A DNA stretch of 64,000 nucleotides. Source: Aquificota bacterium. GTDB lineage: Bacteria; Thermosulfidibacterota; Thermosulfidibacteria; Thermosulfidibacterales; B14-G1. Numbering within the stretch: the stretch's first letter is position 1; each line of letters opens with the position of its first letter. The DNA lies in contig WFSL01000022.1 in assembly GCA_015486015.1 (NCBI GenBank), forward strand, positions 62,001 through 126,000, in the 5' to 3' direction. The position numbers and the translations under genes were made by a program. Under the pieces are notes generated by a model that was given only the letters and a program-made list of their open reading frames with translations, ran no database searches and was not told where the DNA came from. Shown in pieces: positions 1-9,661 of this stretch.

Positions 1-1495
1 CCTGGGGATTGGCCTTGCCCTTAGTGGCCTTCATGATCTGGCCCACGAAGAAGCCGACAATTTTAGTCTTACCTGCCAAATATTTTTTCACCTCATCTGG
101 ATGTTCGTCCAGGACCCTCTCCACAATGACCTCCAACTCGGACTCATCACTGAGCTGTACCAGCCCCTCCTCTTCCACTATGCGCTGAGGGTCTTTACCC
201 GTCTGGTAAGTCTTGGCGAAGACTTCCTTTGCCATTTTCCCGCTGATGGTGCCTCTGTCTATCAGGGCCACAAGCTGGGCCACCTGCTGAGGGGAGACTG
301 GGGAGTTTTGGATGTTTTTGTTCTCTGCATGTAGTCTTCCCATGAGCTCTACCATCACCCAGTTAGCTATGGCCTTGGGATTGCTGGGATGCGCCTTTAC
401 GGCCTCTTCATAAAAGTCGGCCATCTCCCGTGAGGAGATGAGCACTTCAGCATCATAGGCCGAGAGACTATAGGATTTCATGAATCGCACCTTCTTCTCG
501 TCTGGGAGCTCGGGGAGAGTGGACCGCACCTCGTTTAGCCAGGCCTCGCTCACTTTCAATGGGACCAGGTCTGGATCGGGAAAGTATCGATAGTCATGTG
601 CCTCCTCCTTGGAGCGCATGGTCTCAGTCACTCCCAGTTGAGGATTCCACAGGAGGGTCTCTTGGATGATCTCTCCCCCTTCCTCCAAGATACGGTGTTG
701 ACGCTTTATCTCGTACTCCAATGCCCGCTGCACATGGCGGAAAGAGTTCATATTCTTTAACTCCGTCTTGACCCCCAGGCGCTTCTCCCCCTTGGGGCGG
801 ATAGAGATGTTGGCGTCGCAGCGCATCTCCCCTTTTTCCATATCGGCATCGGAGATACCAAGGTAGCGCATGATTGTGCGCAGCTTTTGGAGGTAGAGGC
901 GGGCCTCCTCGGGGGTGCGGATGTCGGGCTCGCTCACAATCTCAATGAGTGGCACCCCTGTACGGTTTAGGTCGACATAAGAGTGGGGGTCTCCAAGTTC
1001 CCCATGGACGTTCTTGCCGGCATCTTCCTCCATGTGGATGCGGGTGATGCCTATGCGCCTCTTGCCCTGGCTGGTCTCAATCTCTAAGTAGCCGTGCTCT
1101 GCCAGGGGGAGCTCATACTGAGAAATCTGATACCCCTTGGGGAGGTCAGGATAAAAGTAGTTCTTCCTGGCGAAGACAGATATGGGATTGATCCTGCAGT
1201 TCAAGGCTAAGGCCGCTTTTATGGCATACTCTACCACCTTTCTATTGAGCACTGGCAGGACGCCGGGCATGCCTTGGCATACGGGGCAGGTGTGGGTATT
1301 GGGGGGTGCCCCAAACTCCGTGGAACAGGGGCAAAAGATCTTGGAGTTGGTCTTGAGTTGGACATGCACCTCCAAACCTATGACGGCTTCGTAATCCACT
1401 TTCAATCCTCCCTTAAGTGGGTCTCTCCCTTGTGGGGTTTGTGTAACAACCGGAGAAGCCTTCCCTTCCATATTCAGCTTCTCTTCCTCGCCCAT
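1..1495 (-). CDS. gatB: Asp/Glu-tRNA amidotransferase subunit B (3' end cut by window)
   Basis: GatB is the kinase and tRNA-binding subunit of GatCAB, which converts Glu-tRNA(Gln) or Asp-tRNA(Asn) to the amide form. The reverse-strand reading from ATG at 1495 gives [17 protein letters not shown], then the family block [13 protein letters not shown], the cysteine cluster [11 protein letters not shown]...CPVCQGMPG, and [11 protein letters not shown] and [11 protein letters not shown] further on. The frame stays open to base 1, so the last residues of the C-terminal YqeY-like tail lie outside the window. The start is set by AGGAGGTG a few bases upstream. tRNA-Glu and tRNA-Lys lie upstream on the same strand and may share the transcript. 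gatC is 34 kb away and no gatA is visible, so the three subunits are not in one operon. Confidence 0.96.
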   Translation of the reverse strand, partial: MGEEEKLNMEGKASPVVTQTPQGRDPLKGGLKVDYEAVIGLEVHVQLKTNSKIFCPCSTEFGAPPNTHTCPVCQGMPGVLPVLNRKVVEYAIKAALALNCRINPISVFARKNYFYPDLPKGYQISQYELPLAEHGYLEIETSQGKRRIGITRIHMEEDAGKNVHGELGDPHSYVDLNRTGVPLIEIVSEPDIRTPEEARLYLQKLRTIMRYLGISDADMEKGEMRCDANISIRPKGEKRLGVKTELKNMNSFRHVQRALEYEIKRQHRILEEGGEIIQETLLWNPQLGVTETMRSKEEAHDYRYFPDPDLVPLKVSEAWLNEVRSTLPELPDEKKVRFMKSYSLSAYDAEVLISSREMADFYEEAVKAHPSNPKAIANWVMVELMGRLHAENKNIQNSPVSPQQVAQLVALIDRGTISGKMAKEVFAKTYQTGKDPQRIVEEEGLVQLSDESELEVIVERVLDEHPDEVKKYLAGKTKIVGFFVGQIMKATKGKANPQ

Positions 1496-1652
1496 TGAAA
1501 CACCTCCTAACTGGTAGGTATTAACAAATTGAGAGGGGAGAGCCAAGGATTATGGGGATTGAAGGATTAAGGGAATGAGAGATCAGCATTAAGCCGATAG
1601 AAACCCATAAGAAGCCGGAGACCCAAATACATCTAAAGAGCTCTTAAGAATT

Positions 1653-1730
1653 TGGCGTCCCCTGGGGGATTTGAACCCCCGTCGCCGCCGTGAAAGGGCG
1701 GTGTCCTTGGCCGGGCTAGACGAAGGGGAC
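1653..1730 (-). tRNA. tRNA-Glu (TTC anticodon)
   Basis: On the minus strand the acceptor arm GTCCCCT pairs with AGGGGAC. The anticodon arm CCGCC-CTTTCAC-GGCGG presents TTC, and the T arm GGGGGTTCAAATCCCCC is intact. The 3' CCA is encoded (TGG at 1653-1655 on the plus strand). It lies 9 bases downstream of tRNA-Lys and about 157 bases upstream of gatB, whose product acts on misacylated Glu-tRNA(Gln). Confidence 0.96.
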
Positions 1731-1739
1731 AAAAGCAAT

Positions 1740-1816
1740 TGGTGAGCCGCCCAGGACTCGAACCTGGAACCAACGGCTTAAAAGGCCGTTGCTCTGCCAC
1801 TTGAGCTAGCGGCTCC
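1740..1816 (-). tRNA. tRNA-Lys (TTT anticodon)
   Basis: On the minus strand GGAGCCG begins the acceptor arm and pairs with CGGCTC near the 3' end with a G-U type end pair. The D arm GCTCAAGTGGCAGAGC is typical. The anticodon arm ACGGC-CTTTTAA-GCCGT presents TTT, and the T arm is CCAGGTTCGAGTCCTGG. The CCA end is encoded. It is the promoter-proximal gene of a tRNA-Lys / tRNA-Glu pair. Confidence 0.96.
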
Positions 1817-1831
1817 CTTAAAGGCGAAGGG

Positions 1832-1860
1832 TTTGTAACAAGCACGTTCATTAGGGTCAA
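1832..1860 (-). promoter_or_regulatory. Sigma-70-like promoter of the tRNA-Lys/tRNA-Glu pair
   Basis: On the minus strand TTGACC (1855-1860) is followed after 17 bases by TACAAA (1832-1837), about 15 bases before the tRNA-Lys 5' end. Five of six and four of six bases match the consensus boxes. The call rests on sequence and position only. Confidence 0.55.
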
Positions 1861-1918
1861 GCCCTATAGATTTTTACCATTTATTTTATTAATTTACAAA
1901 ACTTAGGGGGTTTGTAAA

Positions 1919-3574
1919 GTGCTTCAAGAGCTGAGGGCACAGAATTTTGCGCTCTTTCATGATGTTTATGTTGCTTTCCGCCCGGGCTTCACTGCCATCA
2001 CGGGCGAGACAGGATCGGGGAAGTCCCTGCTGGTGAACTCCCTTGCACTCCTGCTGGGGAGAAAGGCTGAGGCCTTCTGGATCAGGGAAGGGGAGAGGGA
2101 GGCCGTAGTCGAATGCGTCTTCTCCCTGGAAGATCACCAGAGCATCAGGAAGAGGTTAAAGGAGAGGGGTCTGCCCTATGATGAGGGGCTGTTTATACGG
2201 AGGATCATTTGTCGGGATGGGAGGAACAGGATCTATATAAATGATTCTCCAGTCACTCTCCGATGCCTCCAAGAGGTGACCCAGGGCATCGTGGAGGTGC
2301 TGAGTCAGAGAGAGGGACTCCGCCTCCTCAAGAGGTCTCATCACCTCCCCATCCTCGATGCCTTTGCAAGGGTTACACCCCTGAGAGAGGAGTACCAGAG
2401 GGCCTATCGTCGATATATGGACCTGGTGAGGCAAAGAGAGACCTTGGAGAAGGACCAGGAAGAGCGGCTTAGGCGCATGGACTATTTGGCATTCCAAATC
2501 AGAGACATCCAGGAGGCCTCCCCCCAAATCGGGGAGGAGGAGCAGCTCAGGGAGAAGCGAAACTGGCTGAGGGAGGGGGAGAGGCTTCGTGAGGCCTTAT
2601 CCCAGGCCGCACTTCAGTTGGATGGCGAGGAGACCTCAGCAACCCATGTCTTGAGGCAGGTTCTCTCTCTTATCTCGCCACTGGGCCATCTGAATGATTC
2701 ATTGGGTGCAGAGGTGACACGCCTAAAGGAGATACTCCTTCAGCTCCAAGAGAGCGCGACGGTGCTCCAAAGGTTATTGAGCCAGGTAGAGGTGGACCCC
2801 CATGAATTGGCCTTGGTAGAGGAGAGGCTCGATCTTCTGCATAGACTGAAGAGCCGTTATGGGGCTACCATAGAGGATGTGCTTAACTATTTGAAGGAGG
2901 CTGAGGAGGAATATGCACGCTTAGAGGCCCTCCAAGCTTCTGGAGAAGAGATAGAAGGGGCCATACGGGATGCCAGAGGTGAGGTGGAGGAGTTGGGGAG
3001 AAGACTGAGTGGGAAGAGGCGAGAGGGGGCAAGGGAGATGGAGAAAAAGGTGGAGGCCACCTTGGAGAGGCTACTCATGAAGGACTGTCGCTTTGAGGTG
3101 GTGTTCGATGAAAGGGAGGAGCCAGGGCTCCAAGGGATGGAGTCTGTGTCCTTCTTTATAAGGCCCAATGTGGGAGAGGAGGCTAAACCCCTCAATAGGG
3201 TGGCCTCAGGTGGTGAACTCTCCAGAATAACCCTTGCAATCCATAGGGTACTATCGGATATAGAGGGGACGCCTGTGCTGGTGTTGGATGAGATTGATGC
3301 GGGGATAGGGGGGGTCACCGCACATAGGGTGGGTGAGCTCCTTGCAGAACTGGGTAATAGGTATCAGGTGATTTGTGTCACCCACTTACCCCAGGTGGCC
3401 CGCCACAGCCACCAGCAGTTGGTGGTGGAAAAGACAACAATGGCTGGCAAGACTGTTACCCATATACGGGAGCTTGCCCCCTCCGAGAGGGAGGAGGAGC
3501 TTAGACGGATGATAGGGGAGGTGCCCCCAATGGAGGAGTCCGGAGATGGTGGTGATAGACGAAGAGCGGTGTAA
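1919..3574 (+). CDS. recN: DNA repair protein RecN
   Basis: RecN is a cytosolic SMC-like ATPase acting in recombinational repair of double-strand breaks. The 551-residue product has Walker A GETGSGKS at residues 29-36, a long charged coiled-coil middle (about residues 155-370), the ABC signature ASGGELSR near residue 431 and Walker B VLVLDEIDAGIGG near residue 455. Length fits the family. GTG at 1919 is the first plausible start, with TTAGGGGG upstream. The 3' end overlaps the following ferredoxin-like gene by 29 bases, so the two are likely translated from one message. Confidence 0.95.
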   Translation: MLQELRAQNFALFHDVYVAFRPGFTAITGETGSGKSLLVNSLALLLGRKAEAFWIREGEREAVVECVFSLEDHQSIRKRLKERGLPYDEGLFIRRIICRDGRNRIYINDSPVTLRCLQEVTQGIVEVLSQREGLRLLKRSHHLPILDAFARVTPLREEYQRAYRRYMDLVRQRETLEKDQEERLRRMDYLAFQIRDIQEASPQIGEEEQLREKRNWLREGERLREALSQAALQLDGEETSATHVLRQVLSLISPLGHLNDSLGAEVTRLKEILLQLQESATVLQRLLSQVEVDPHELALVEERLDLLHRLKSRYGATIEDVLNYLKEAEEEYARLEALQASGEEIEGAIRDARGEVEELGRRLSGKRREGAREMEKKVEATLERLLMKDCRFEVVFDEREEPGLQGMESVSFFIRPNVGEEAKPLNRVASGGELSRITLAIHRVLSDIEGTPVLVLDEIDAGIGGVTAHRVGELLAELGNRYQVICVTHLPQVARHSHQQLVVEKTTMAGKTVTHIRELAPSEREEELRRMIGEVPPMEESGDGGDRRRAV

Positions 3575-3746
3575 GGGGTGTGGTCTCTGCATTGAAGCCT
3601 GCCCCCATGGGATTCTCATGCTGAGCGAGAAGGATGTGAACAAGGCAGGGTACCATCCGGTGGTGATCATCTCTCAGTCAGACTGCGTGAGCTGCGCCCT
3701 TTGTGCCGAGGTGTGCCCCGATATCTGCATAGAGGTATACAGGTGA
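3546..3746 (+). CDS. 2-oxoacid:ferredoxin oxidoreductase, ferredoxin (delta) subunit
   Basis: A 66-residue dicluster ferredoxin with two full 4Fe-4S motifs, CKGCGLCIEACP and CVSCALCAEVCP. Such small proteins are the electron-carrying delta subunit of four-subunit ketoisovalerate / 2-oxoglutarate:ferredoxin oxidoreductases (VorC/KorD type). It lies 4 bases upstream of the alpha subunit gene, which supports that role. It overlaps the end of recN. The substrate cannot be read from this subunit. Confidence 0.85.
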   Translation: MVVIDEERCKGCGLCIEACPHGILMLSEKDVNKAGYHPVVIISQSDCVSCALCAEVCPDICIEVYR

Positions 3747-3750
3747 TGCT

Positions 3751-4791
3751 ATGAAAAAACTGTGGAAGTGTTGTGACGCTATAGGAGAAGCGGCTGTGCG
3801 TGCGGGATGCCGTTTCTTTGCGGGTTATCCCATCACACCCCAGAGCCCCATCTTGGAATACCTCTCCTGGAGGATGCCAGAGGTAGGTGGGGTCTTCATC
3901 CAGGCGGAGAGCGAGTTGGCCGCCATCAACATCGTGTTAGGGGCTGCTGCCTCAGGGATGAGGGCCATGACTGCCAGTTCCAGTCCGGGCATCAGTCTCA
4001 TGCAGGAGGGTATATCCTACATGGCAGGGTGTGAGCTGCCCGCTGTCATCGTGAACATGAACAGGGGAGGACCTGGTTTAGGTGGGATTCAACCTAACCA
4101 GGGGGACTACTTTCAGGCTACGAAGGGCGGTGGGCATGGGGACTATAGGACCCCAGTACTGGCCCCCTCTACAACCCAAGAGGCAGTGGATTTTTTGTTC
4201 CTGGCCTTTGATATAGCAGACAGGTACAGGAACCCTGTAGTGATGCTTGGAGACTCCTTCCTTGCAGGGATAATGGAGTCTGTGGCCATGCCAGAAGAGT
4301 GGGCGCCCCCATTCCAGGATAAGCCGTGGGCGTTAACAGGGTGCGAGGGGAGAGAGCCTCGGCTCATAAAGTCCCTATACCTTGGTCCGGGGGAGCTTAC
4401 TCAGCACAACTGGAAGCTCAGGGAGAAGTACCGTGAGATGGAGGAGAGGGAGGTCCGCTGGGAGGAGTTTATGATAGATGGTGCCAAGCTGGTGGTTGTG
4501 GCCTTTGGAACCGCCGCTCGTATAGCTAAGACGGCCATTAAGTGGGCCAGAGATAAGGGGTTGAAGGTGGGGCTACTGCGGCCCATCACCCTATATCCAT
4601 TCCCGTTGGGTGTGCTGGCTGAGCTGGAATCTGCCGGGGCACACTTCCTGGTAGCAGAGCTGAACACAGGGCAGATGTTGGAGGATGTGGAAAGGGCAGT
4701 GAGGCAGAAGGTGGATTTCATTGGACGCCCCGGTGCTGTGTTTTACCCAGAAGAGATACTGGAAAAGATAGAAGAGGTCTATCGGGCCTGA
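3751..4791 (+). CDS. vorB: 2-oxoacid:ferredoxin oxidoreductase alpha subunit (VorB/KorA-like)
   Basis: The 346-residue protein matches the pyrimidine-binding/alpha subunit of 2-oxoacid:ferredoxin oxidoreductases, which oxidatively decarboxylate 2-oxoacids to acyl-CoA with reduced ferredoxin. Visible family marks are the N-terminal GCRFFAGYPITPQSPILEYL, the QAESELAAINIVLGA stretch, TASSSPGISLMQEG and the glycine-rich NRGGPGLGGIQPNQGDYFQ. It most resembles the VorB group, but substrate is not proven. The ferredoxin subunit precedes it. The thiamine-binding beta and the gamma subunits that normally follow are absent; after 106 bases comes glyS. Confidence 0.88.
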   Translation: MKKLWKCCDAIGEAAVRAGCRFFAGYPITPQSPILEYLSWRMPEVGGVFIQAESELAAINIVLGAAASGMRAMTASSSPGISLMQEGISYMAGCELPAVIVNMNRGGPGLGGIQPNQGDYFQATKGGGHGDYRTPVLAPSTTQEAVDFLFLAFDIADRYRNPVVMLGDSFLAGIMESVAMPEEWAPPFQDKPWALTGCEGREPRLIKSLYLGPGELTQHNWKLREKYREMEEREVRWEEFMIDGAKLVVVAFGTAARIAKTAIKWARDKGLKVGLLRPITLYPFPLGVLAELESAGAHFLVAELNTGQMLEDVERAVRQKVDFIGRPGAVFYPEEILEKIEEVYRA

Positions 4792-4897
4792 GCGGAGAAG
4801 AGATTGCGTCCCCCCTGGCATGTTGGTATAACTCCATCTACTTGGACTTGGTAGAGTTATCCTAAAGGTTTGGTTCGAATACAATGAGGAGGAAGGT

Positions 4898-6973
4898 ATG
4901 GGCAGGAGATTCTTGTTTGAGATAGGGACTGAAGAGATCCCTGCGGGTTTTATGATTCCGGCCCTATCCTTTATGGAGGGCTTCATAAAGAGGGCCTTCA
5001 ACGAAAACCGCATTGAACACGGGACGATAGAGACTTACGGGACCCCTCGCCGGCTCTCTGTCTTGGTGGATGGGGTATCGGAGACCCAGAGGGACAAGGT
5101 GGAGGAGGTGATGGGTCCACCGGCAAGCGTGGCCTTCGATGGGGAGGGGAAACCCACCAAGGCTGCCCTTGGATTTGCCAAGGGTCAAGGTGTGGATGTT
5201 GAAGCCCTCCAAGTGAAGGAAACACCAAAAGGTGCCTATGTATATGTGATTAGGGAGGAGAAGGGGGGAAGTACCAAGGAGCTCCTGCCTGGGATCTTGG
5301 AGAAGCTTGTGAGGAGCATCCCATTTAGGAAGTCTATGAGATGGGCTGAGAGGGAGATCCGCTTTGCACGGCCCATCCATTGGTTTTTGGCCTTATTCGG
5401 CGAAGAGGTGGTGGAGTTTGAGATAGAGGGTATCAGAAGTGGCCGCATTACTTGGGGGCACCGCTTTCTTGCCCCAGGGCCTATAGAGCTCCACCGTCCA
5501 GAGGAGTATGTGGAAACCCTGAGAAATGCAAAGGTGATCGTGGATCATCGAGAGCGCAGGGATCTTGTTTGGGAGCAAGTAAAAGAGGAGGCTGCCCGTG
5601 TAGGTGGGGTACCTCTGGAGGATAAGGGGTTAATAGAGGAGGTGAACTTCCTAGTAGAATATCCTGTGGCTACTTGCGGTACCTTCGATCCCGAATTCCT
5701 GGAGCTACCACCAGAGGTCCTGATCACCCCTATGAAGGAGCACCAGAAGTATTTCCCCGTCTTTGACCACAGTGGCAGGCTTATGAACCACTTTGTAGTA
5801 GTGAACAACACGCTTGCCCCGGACATGGACCTCATCACCCAGGGGAACGAAAGGGTTTTGAGGGCCCGTTTGGCCGATGCCCGCTTCTTCTTCCAGGAGG
5901 ATAAGGAGATCCCCCTCATGGAGATGCTCGAGAGGCTCAAGGATGTGGTATTCCAGGAAAAACTGGGTACATCCTATGAAAAGGTGATGCGCTTCCGCCA
6001 ACTGGCAGCCCTCATAGCAAGGCAGGTAACCCCTGATAAAATGGACTTGGTGGATCGCACGGCCCTGCTCTGTAAGGCGGATTTAGAGAGCCAAATGGTT
6101 TACGAATTCCCCGAGCTTCAGGGGGTCATGGGGCGAGAATACGCCAGGATTCAAGGTGAGCCGGAAGAGGTGTACTTGGGCATCTTCGAGCACTATCTCC
6201 CACGATTCTCAGGGGACAACCTCCCCACCACTGTGACAGGGGCCATCGTGGGGATTGCCGATAGGATAGACACCATTGTGGGTTGTTTTGGTATCGGGCT
6301 TATCCCCACGGGATCCGAGGATCCCTATGGTATACGGAGGGATGCCCTGGGCATAGTCCATGTGATCTTCCACAAGGGATTCCGCATATCCCTGAATGCA
6401 CTCATAGAGAAGAGCCTTGAGATCCTTGGGGATAAGGTGGAAAGGGATCCCGTTCAGGTGAGGTCCGATGTGCTCAGCTTCCTGCGCCAGAGGCTTTATC
6501 ATATGTGGGTCTCCGATGGGTCTCGCCACGACCTGGTGGACGCCGTGCTCTCAGCAGGGTTTGACGATATGGTTGCTGCCTACAAGCGTCTAAAGTGCCT
6601 CGAGGCGTTCAGCCAGGATCCATCCTTTGAGGCCCTCATGATCACCTTTAAGAGGGTGGTGAACATCCTGCCCAAGGGATTCATCAGCGAGACAGTGGAA
6701 CCCCATCTGTTTGAAACCCAAGAGGAGAGGGCCCTTTATCAAGCCCTTTTGGACTTAGAAGGGCGGGTGAAGGCGTTGGTGGAGAGGGAAGAATACACGG
6801 AGGCGCTCAGGACCATAGCTACACTCAAAGAGAAGGTGGACGCCTTCTTCGATGGGGTGTTGGTGATGACCGAGGACGAGAGGATTCGAGACAATCGGCT
6901 CGCCCTCCTTAAAAGGATCGCCAATCTGTTTATGGGTCTGGCAGATCTCTCTAAGGTGGTGGTTGGCAAGTAA
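4898..6973 (+). CDS. glyS: Glycyl-tRNA synthetase beta subunit
   Basis: The 691-residue product is the beta chain of the tetrameric bacterial GlyRS, which binds tRNA-Gly. It opens with the family signature LFEIGTEEIPAGFMIPAL and contains YGTPRRLSVLV, MRWAEREIRFARPIHW, LLCKADLESQMVYEFPELQG (HD-like core) and a C-terminal anticodon-binding helical domain. Length is normal. GAGGAGG lies just before ATG 4898. The catalytic alpha subunit gene glyQ, usually directly upstream in this type of genome, is missing here; the upstream neighbour is an oxidoreductase alpha subunit. Confidence 0.96.
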   Translation: MGRRFLFEIGTEEIPAGFMIPALSFMEGFIKRAFNENRIEHGTIETYGTPRRLSVLVDGVSETQRDKVEEVMGPPASVAFDGEGKPTKAALGFAKGQGVDVEALQVKETPKGAYVYVIREEKGGSTKELLPGILEKLVRSIPFRKSMRWAEREIRFARPIHWFLALFGEEVVEFEIEGIRSGRITWGHRFLAPGPIELHRPEEYVETLRNAKVIVDHRERRDLVWEQVKEEAARVGGVPLEDKGLIEEVNFLVEYPVATCGTFDPEFLELPPEVLITPMKEHQKYFPVFDHSGRLMNHFVVVNNTLAPDMDLITQGNERVLRARLADARFFFQEDKEIPLMEMLERLKDVVFQEKLGTSYEKVMRFRQLAALIARQVTPDKMDLVDRTALLCKADLESQMVYEFPELQGVMGREYARIQGEPEEVYLGIFEHYLPRFSGDNLPTTVTGAIVGIADRIDTIVGCFGIGLIPTGSEDPYGIRRDALGIVHVIFHKGFRISLNALIEKSLEILGDKVERDPVQVRSDVLSFLRQRLYHMWVSDGSRHDLVDAVLSAGFDDMVAAYKRLKCLEAFSQDPSFEALMITFKRVVNILPKGFISETVEPHLFETQEERALYQALLDLEGRVKALVEREEYTEALRTIATLKEKVDAFFDGVLVMTEDERIRDNRLALLKRIANLFMGLADLSKVVVGK

Positions 6974-7009
6974 ATTCTTAAATCTTTGCCAACGGTTAGG
7001 GGGTGGACC

Positions 7010-9661
7010 ATGAGGGGAAAGAGGTGGGTCTACTTCTTCGGTGCAGGGAGGGCCGATGGTGATGCCTCTATGAGAGAGATCCTGGGGGGGAAAGGCGCCA
7101 ATCTTCATGAGATGAGTAGATTGGGGATACCCGTACCCCCAGGTTTCACCGTATGCGCACAGGCCTGCGTCTTTTATCTCTCAAAAGGGGCTTGGCCGGA
7201 GCACCTGGAAGAGGAGGTGCGGGAGCACATGGTCCTCTTGGAAGATGCCATGGGCCGTGCCTTTGGCGATAAGCAGTATCCACTCCTGGTGTCTGTGCGC
7301 TCAGGGGCCCGGGTCTCCATGCCGGGCATGATGGATACCGTCCTCAACCTGGGGCTCAACGATGAGACCGTGGGTGGTTTGGCTCGTGCAACCGGCAATC
7401 CCAGGTTTGCCTTCGACTCCTACCGCAGACTCCTCCAGATGTTTGGCGAGGTGGTGAGAGGGATACCCCATCAGCTCTTTGAGCACCAACTGGAGGAGGT
7501 GAAGAGGCTTCATGGGATCACTCAGGATACAGAGCTTTCTCCGGTGCACTTACAGGAGGTGATCCAGAGATACAAAGAGGTGTTTGCACGGGAGGGGACC
7601 TCATTTCCCCAGGGCCCATGGAGGCAACTGAAGGAGGCCATTGAGGCCGTGTTTCAATCCTGGGACAATCAACGGGCACGCACCTATCGCAGGATCCACG
7701 GGATCCCTGACGATTGGGGTACCGCCGTAAATGTGCAGGCCATGGTCTTTGGAAACATGGGGGACGATTCCGGCACGGGGGTCACATTCACCAGGAACCC
7801 TGCCACGGGGGAGAGGGGGCTATTTGGAGAGTTCCTCCCCAATGCCCAAGGGGAAGATGTGGTAGCAGGCATCAGGACCCCCATGCCCATATCGGGTCTA
7901 AGGGAATGGATGCCCAAGGTCTACCAGGAGCTATGTGATTTGGGTGACCTGTTGGAGCGCCACTACCGAGACATGCAGGACATAGAGTTCACCATAGAGA
8001 AGGGGTCACTCTATGTTCTTCAGACCCGCTCGGGGAAGAGGACCGTGAGGGCTGCTATGCGCATCGCAGTGGAGATGGTGGATGAGGGGATAATTGACAG
8101 GGCCACGGCCCTGCTGAGGGTAGACCCAGAGCAGCTTCGGCAGATCCTTCATCCGGATATTGATCCAAATGCCGTGTACTGCTTGATCGCAAGGGGACTG
8201 CCTGCATCCCCAGGGGCCGCCTCTGGTAAGGTGGTCTTCTCAGCTAAGGAGGCGGAGGAGATGGCATCAAAGGGCGAAAAGGTGATCCTGGTGAGGCCTG
8301 AAACGTCGCCGGACGATATTGGGGGCATGGATGCTGCTCAAGGGATCCTTACCGCCCGGGGTGGCATCACATCCCATGCAGCGGTGGTGGCCAGGGGGAT
8401 GGGGAAGTGCTGTGTGGTGGGATGCGATGCCCTCCTCATCAATGAAGTGGAGGGATACATTTTGGCGGATGGGATAAGGATCAACAGGGGGGACGTGATC
8501 ACACTCAATGGTTCCACAGGGGAGGTGATCCAGGGTGAGGTGCCATTGGTGGAGGCAGAGCCGGGTCCCTACTTCTCGAGGCTCATGGGGTGGGCCGATT
8601 CGGTGCGTGCCCTCCAGGTGAGGGCCAACGTTGACACCCCTGAGAATGCGGCCTTGGCAAGGAGATTGGGGGCAGAGGGCATTGGGCTCTGCCGCACGGA
8701 GCATATGTTTTTTGAGAAGGACAGGATCAATGTGGTGAGGGAGATGATCCTGGCTGAAACCACCCAAGAGAGAAAGAAGGCCATCACCCAGCTCCTCCCT
8801 ATGCAGAGGGAGGATTTCAAGGGCATCCTTAGGGTCATGGACGGTTTTCCTGTCACCATCAGGCTCCTCGATCCACCCCTCCATGAGTTCCTACCGAAGA
8901 GCCCAGAGGAGATGGAGGCCTTCTCAAGGGAACGGGGCATCCCATTAGAAAAGGTGAGGCAAAAGGTGGAGAGGCTCCAGGAGTTCAACCCCATGCTTGG
9001 CCTCAGGGGTTGCCGCTTAGGTATACTGTTTCCGGAGATATACCGGATCCAGGTGAGGGCCATATTTGAGGCGGCATGTGCCCTGGCCAAGGAGGGGGTT
9101 GACGTACGTCCAGAGGTGATGGTTCCGCTTGTGGCTCATGTAAGGGAGATGAGGATACTGAGAGACCTCATCGAGAGGGAGGCCTCCGATGTGATGAAGG
9201 AGCAGGGCATTAAGGTGGAGTATCTCATTGGTACCATGATAGAGCTGCCCAGGGCAGCCCTCACCGCTGACGAGATTGCCCAGGAGGCGGATTTCTTCTC
9301 CTTTGGGACAAACGATCTCACCCAGACCACCCTCGGGATCTCCAGGGACGACGCCGCCAAGTTTCTTCCACAGTATGTGGAGATGGGGATCTATTCTAAG
9401 GATCCCTTTGCCACTCTGGAAGAGGAGGGGGTAGGGCAGCTCATGGAAATGGGTGTGATCAAGGGCAGGAGCGTACGTCACAACCTCAAGATCGGTATCT
9501 GTGGAGAACACGGTGGGGACCCCGCCTCCATAAGACTCTGCCACAGGATAGGGCTGAACTATATCAGTTGCTCCCCTTACCGTATCCCAACGGCCAGGTT
9601 GGCGGCTGCCCAGGCCAGGGCCCGAGAGGAACTGAGTAAGGTGTCAGGTCTCAACATTTGA
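7010..9661 (+). CDS. ppdK: Pyruvate, phosphate dikinase
   Basis: PPDK interconverts pyruvate, ATP and Pi with phosphoenolpyruvate, AMP and PPi. The product is about 883 residues with the N-terminal nucleotide-binding domain (GGKGANLHEM; VSVRSGARVSMPGMMDTVLN), the swivelling phosphohistidine domain with GGITSHAAVVARGMGK near residue 455, and the C-terminal PEP-binding barrel (GLCRTEHMFF; SFGTNDLTQ; ICGEHGGDP). I choose ATG 7010, preceded by TTAGGGGG, over TTG 6986, which would add eight unconserved residues. The stop codon lies inside the left arm of a 24-bp inverted repeat. Confidence 0.96.
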   Translation: MRGKRWVYFFGAGRADGDASMREILGGKGANLHEMSRLGIPVPPGFTVCAQACVFYLSKGAWPEHLEEEVREHMVLLEDAMGRAFGDKQYPLLVSVRSGARVSMPGMMDTVLNLGLNDETVGGLARATGNPRFAFDSYRRLLQMFGEVVRGIPHQLFEHQLEEVKRLHGITQDTELSPVHLQEVIQRYKEVFAREGTSFPQGPWRQLKEAIEAVFQSWDNQRARTYRRIHGIPDDWGTAVNVQAMVFGNMGDDSGTGVTFTRNPATGERGLFGEFLPNAQGEDVVAGIRTPMPISGLREWMPKVYQELCDLGDLLERHYRDMQDIEFTIEKGSLYVLQTRSGKRTVRAAMRIAVEMVDEGIIDRATALLRVDPEQLRQILHPDIDPNAVYCLIARGLPASPGAASGKVVFSAKEAEEMASKGEKVILVRPETSPDDIGGMDAAQGILTARGGITSHAAVVARGMGKCCVVGCDALLINEVEGYILADGIRINRGDVITLNGSTGEVIQGEVPLVEAEPGPYFSRLMGWADSVRALQVRANVDTPENAALARRLGAEGIGLCRTEHMFFEKDRINVVREMILAETTQERKKAITQLLPMQREDFKGILRVMDGFPVTIRLLDPPLHEFLPKSPEEMEAFSRERGIPLEKVRQKVERLQEFNPMLGLRGCRLGILFPEIYRIQVRAIFEAACALAKEGVDVRPEVMVPLVAHVREMRILRDLIEREASDVMKEQGIKVEYLIGTMIELPRAALTADEIAQEADFFSFGTNDLTQTTLGISRDDAAKFLPQYVEMGIYSKDPFATLEEEGVGQLMEMGVIKGRSVRHNLKIGICGEHGGDPASIRLCHRIGLNYISCSPYRIPTARLAAAQARAREELSKVSGLNI

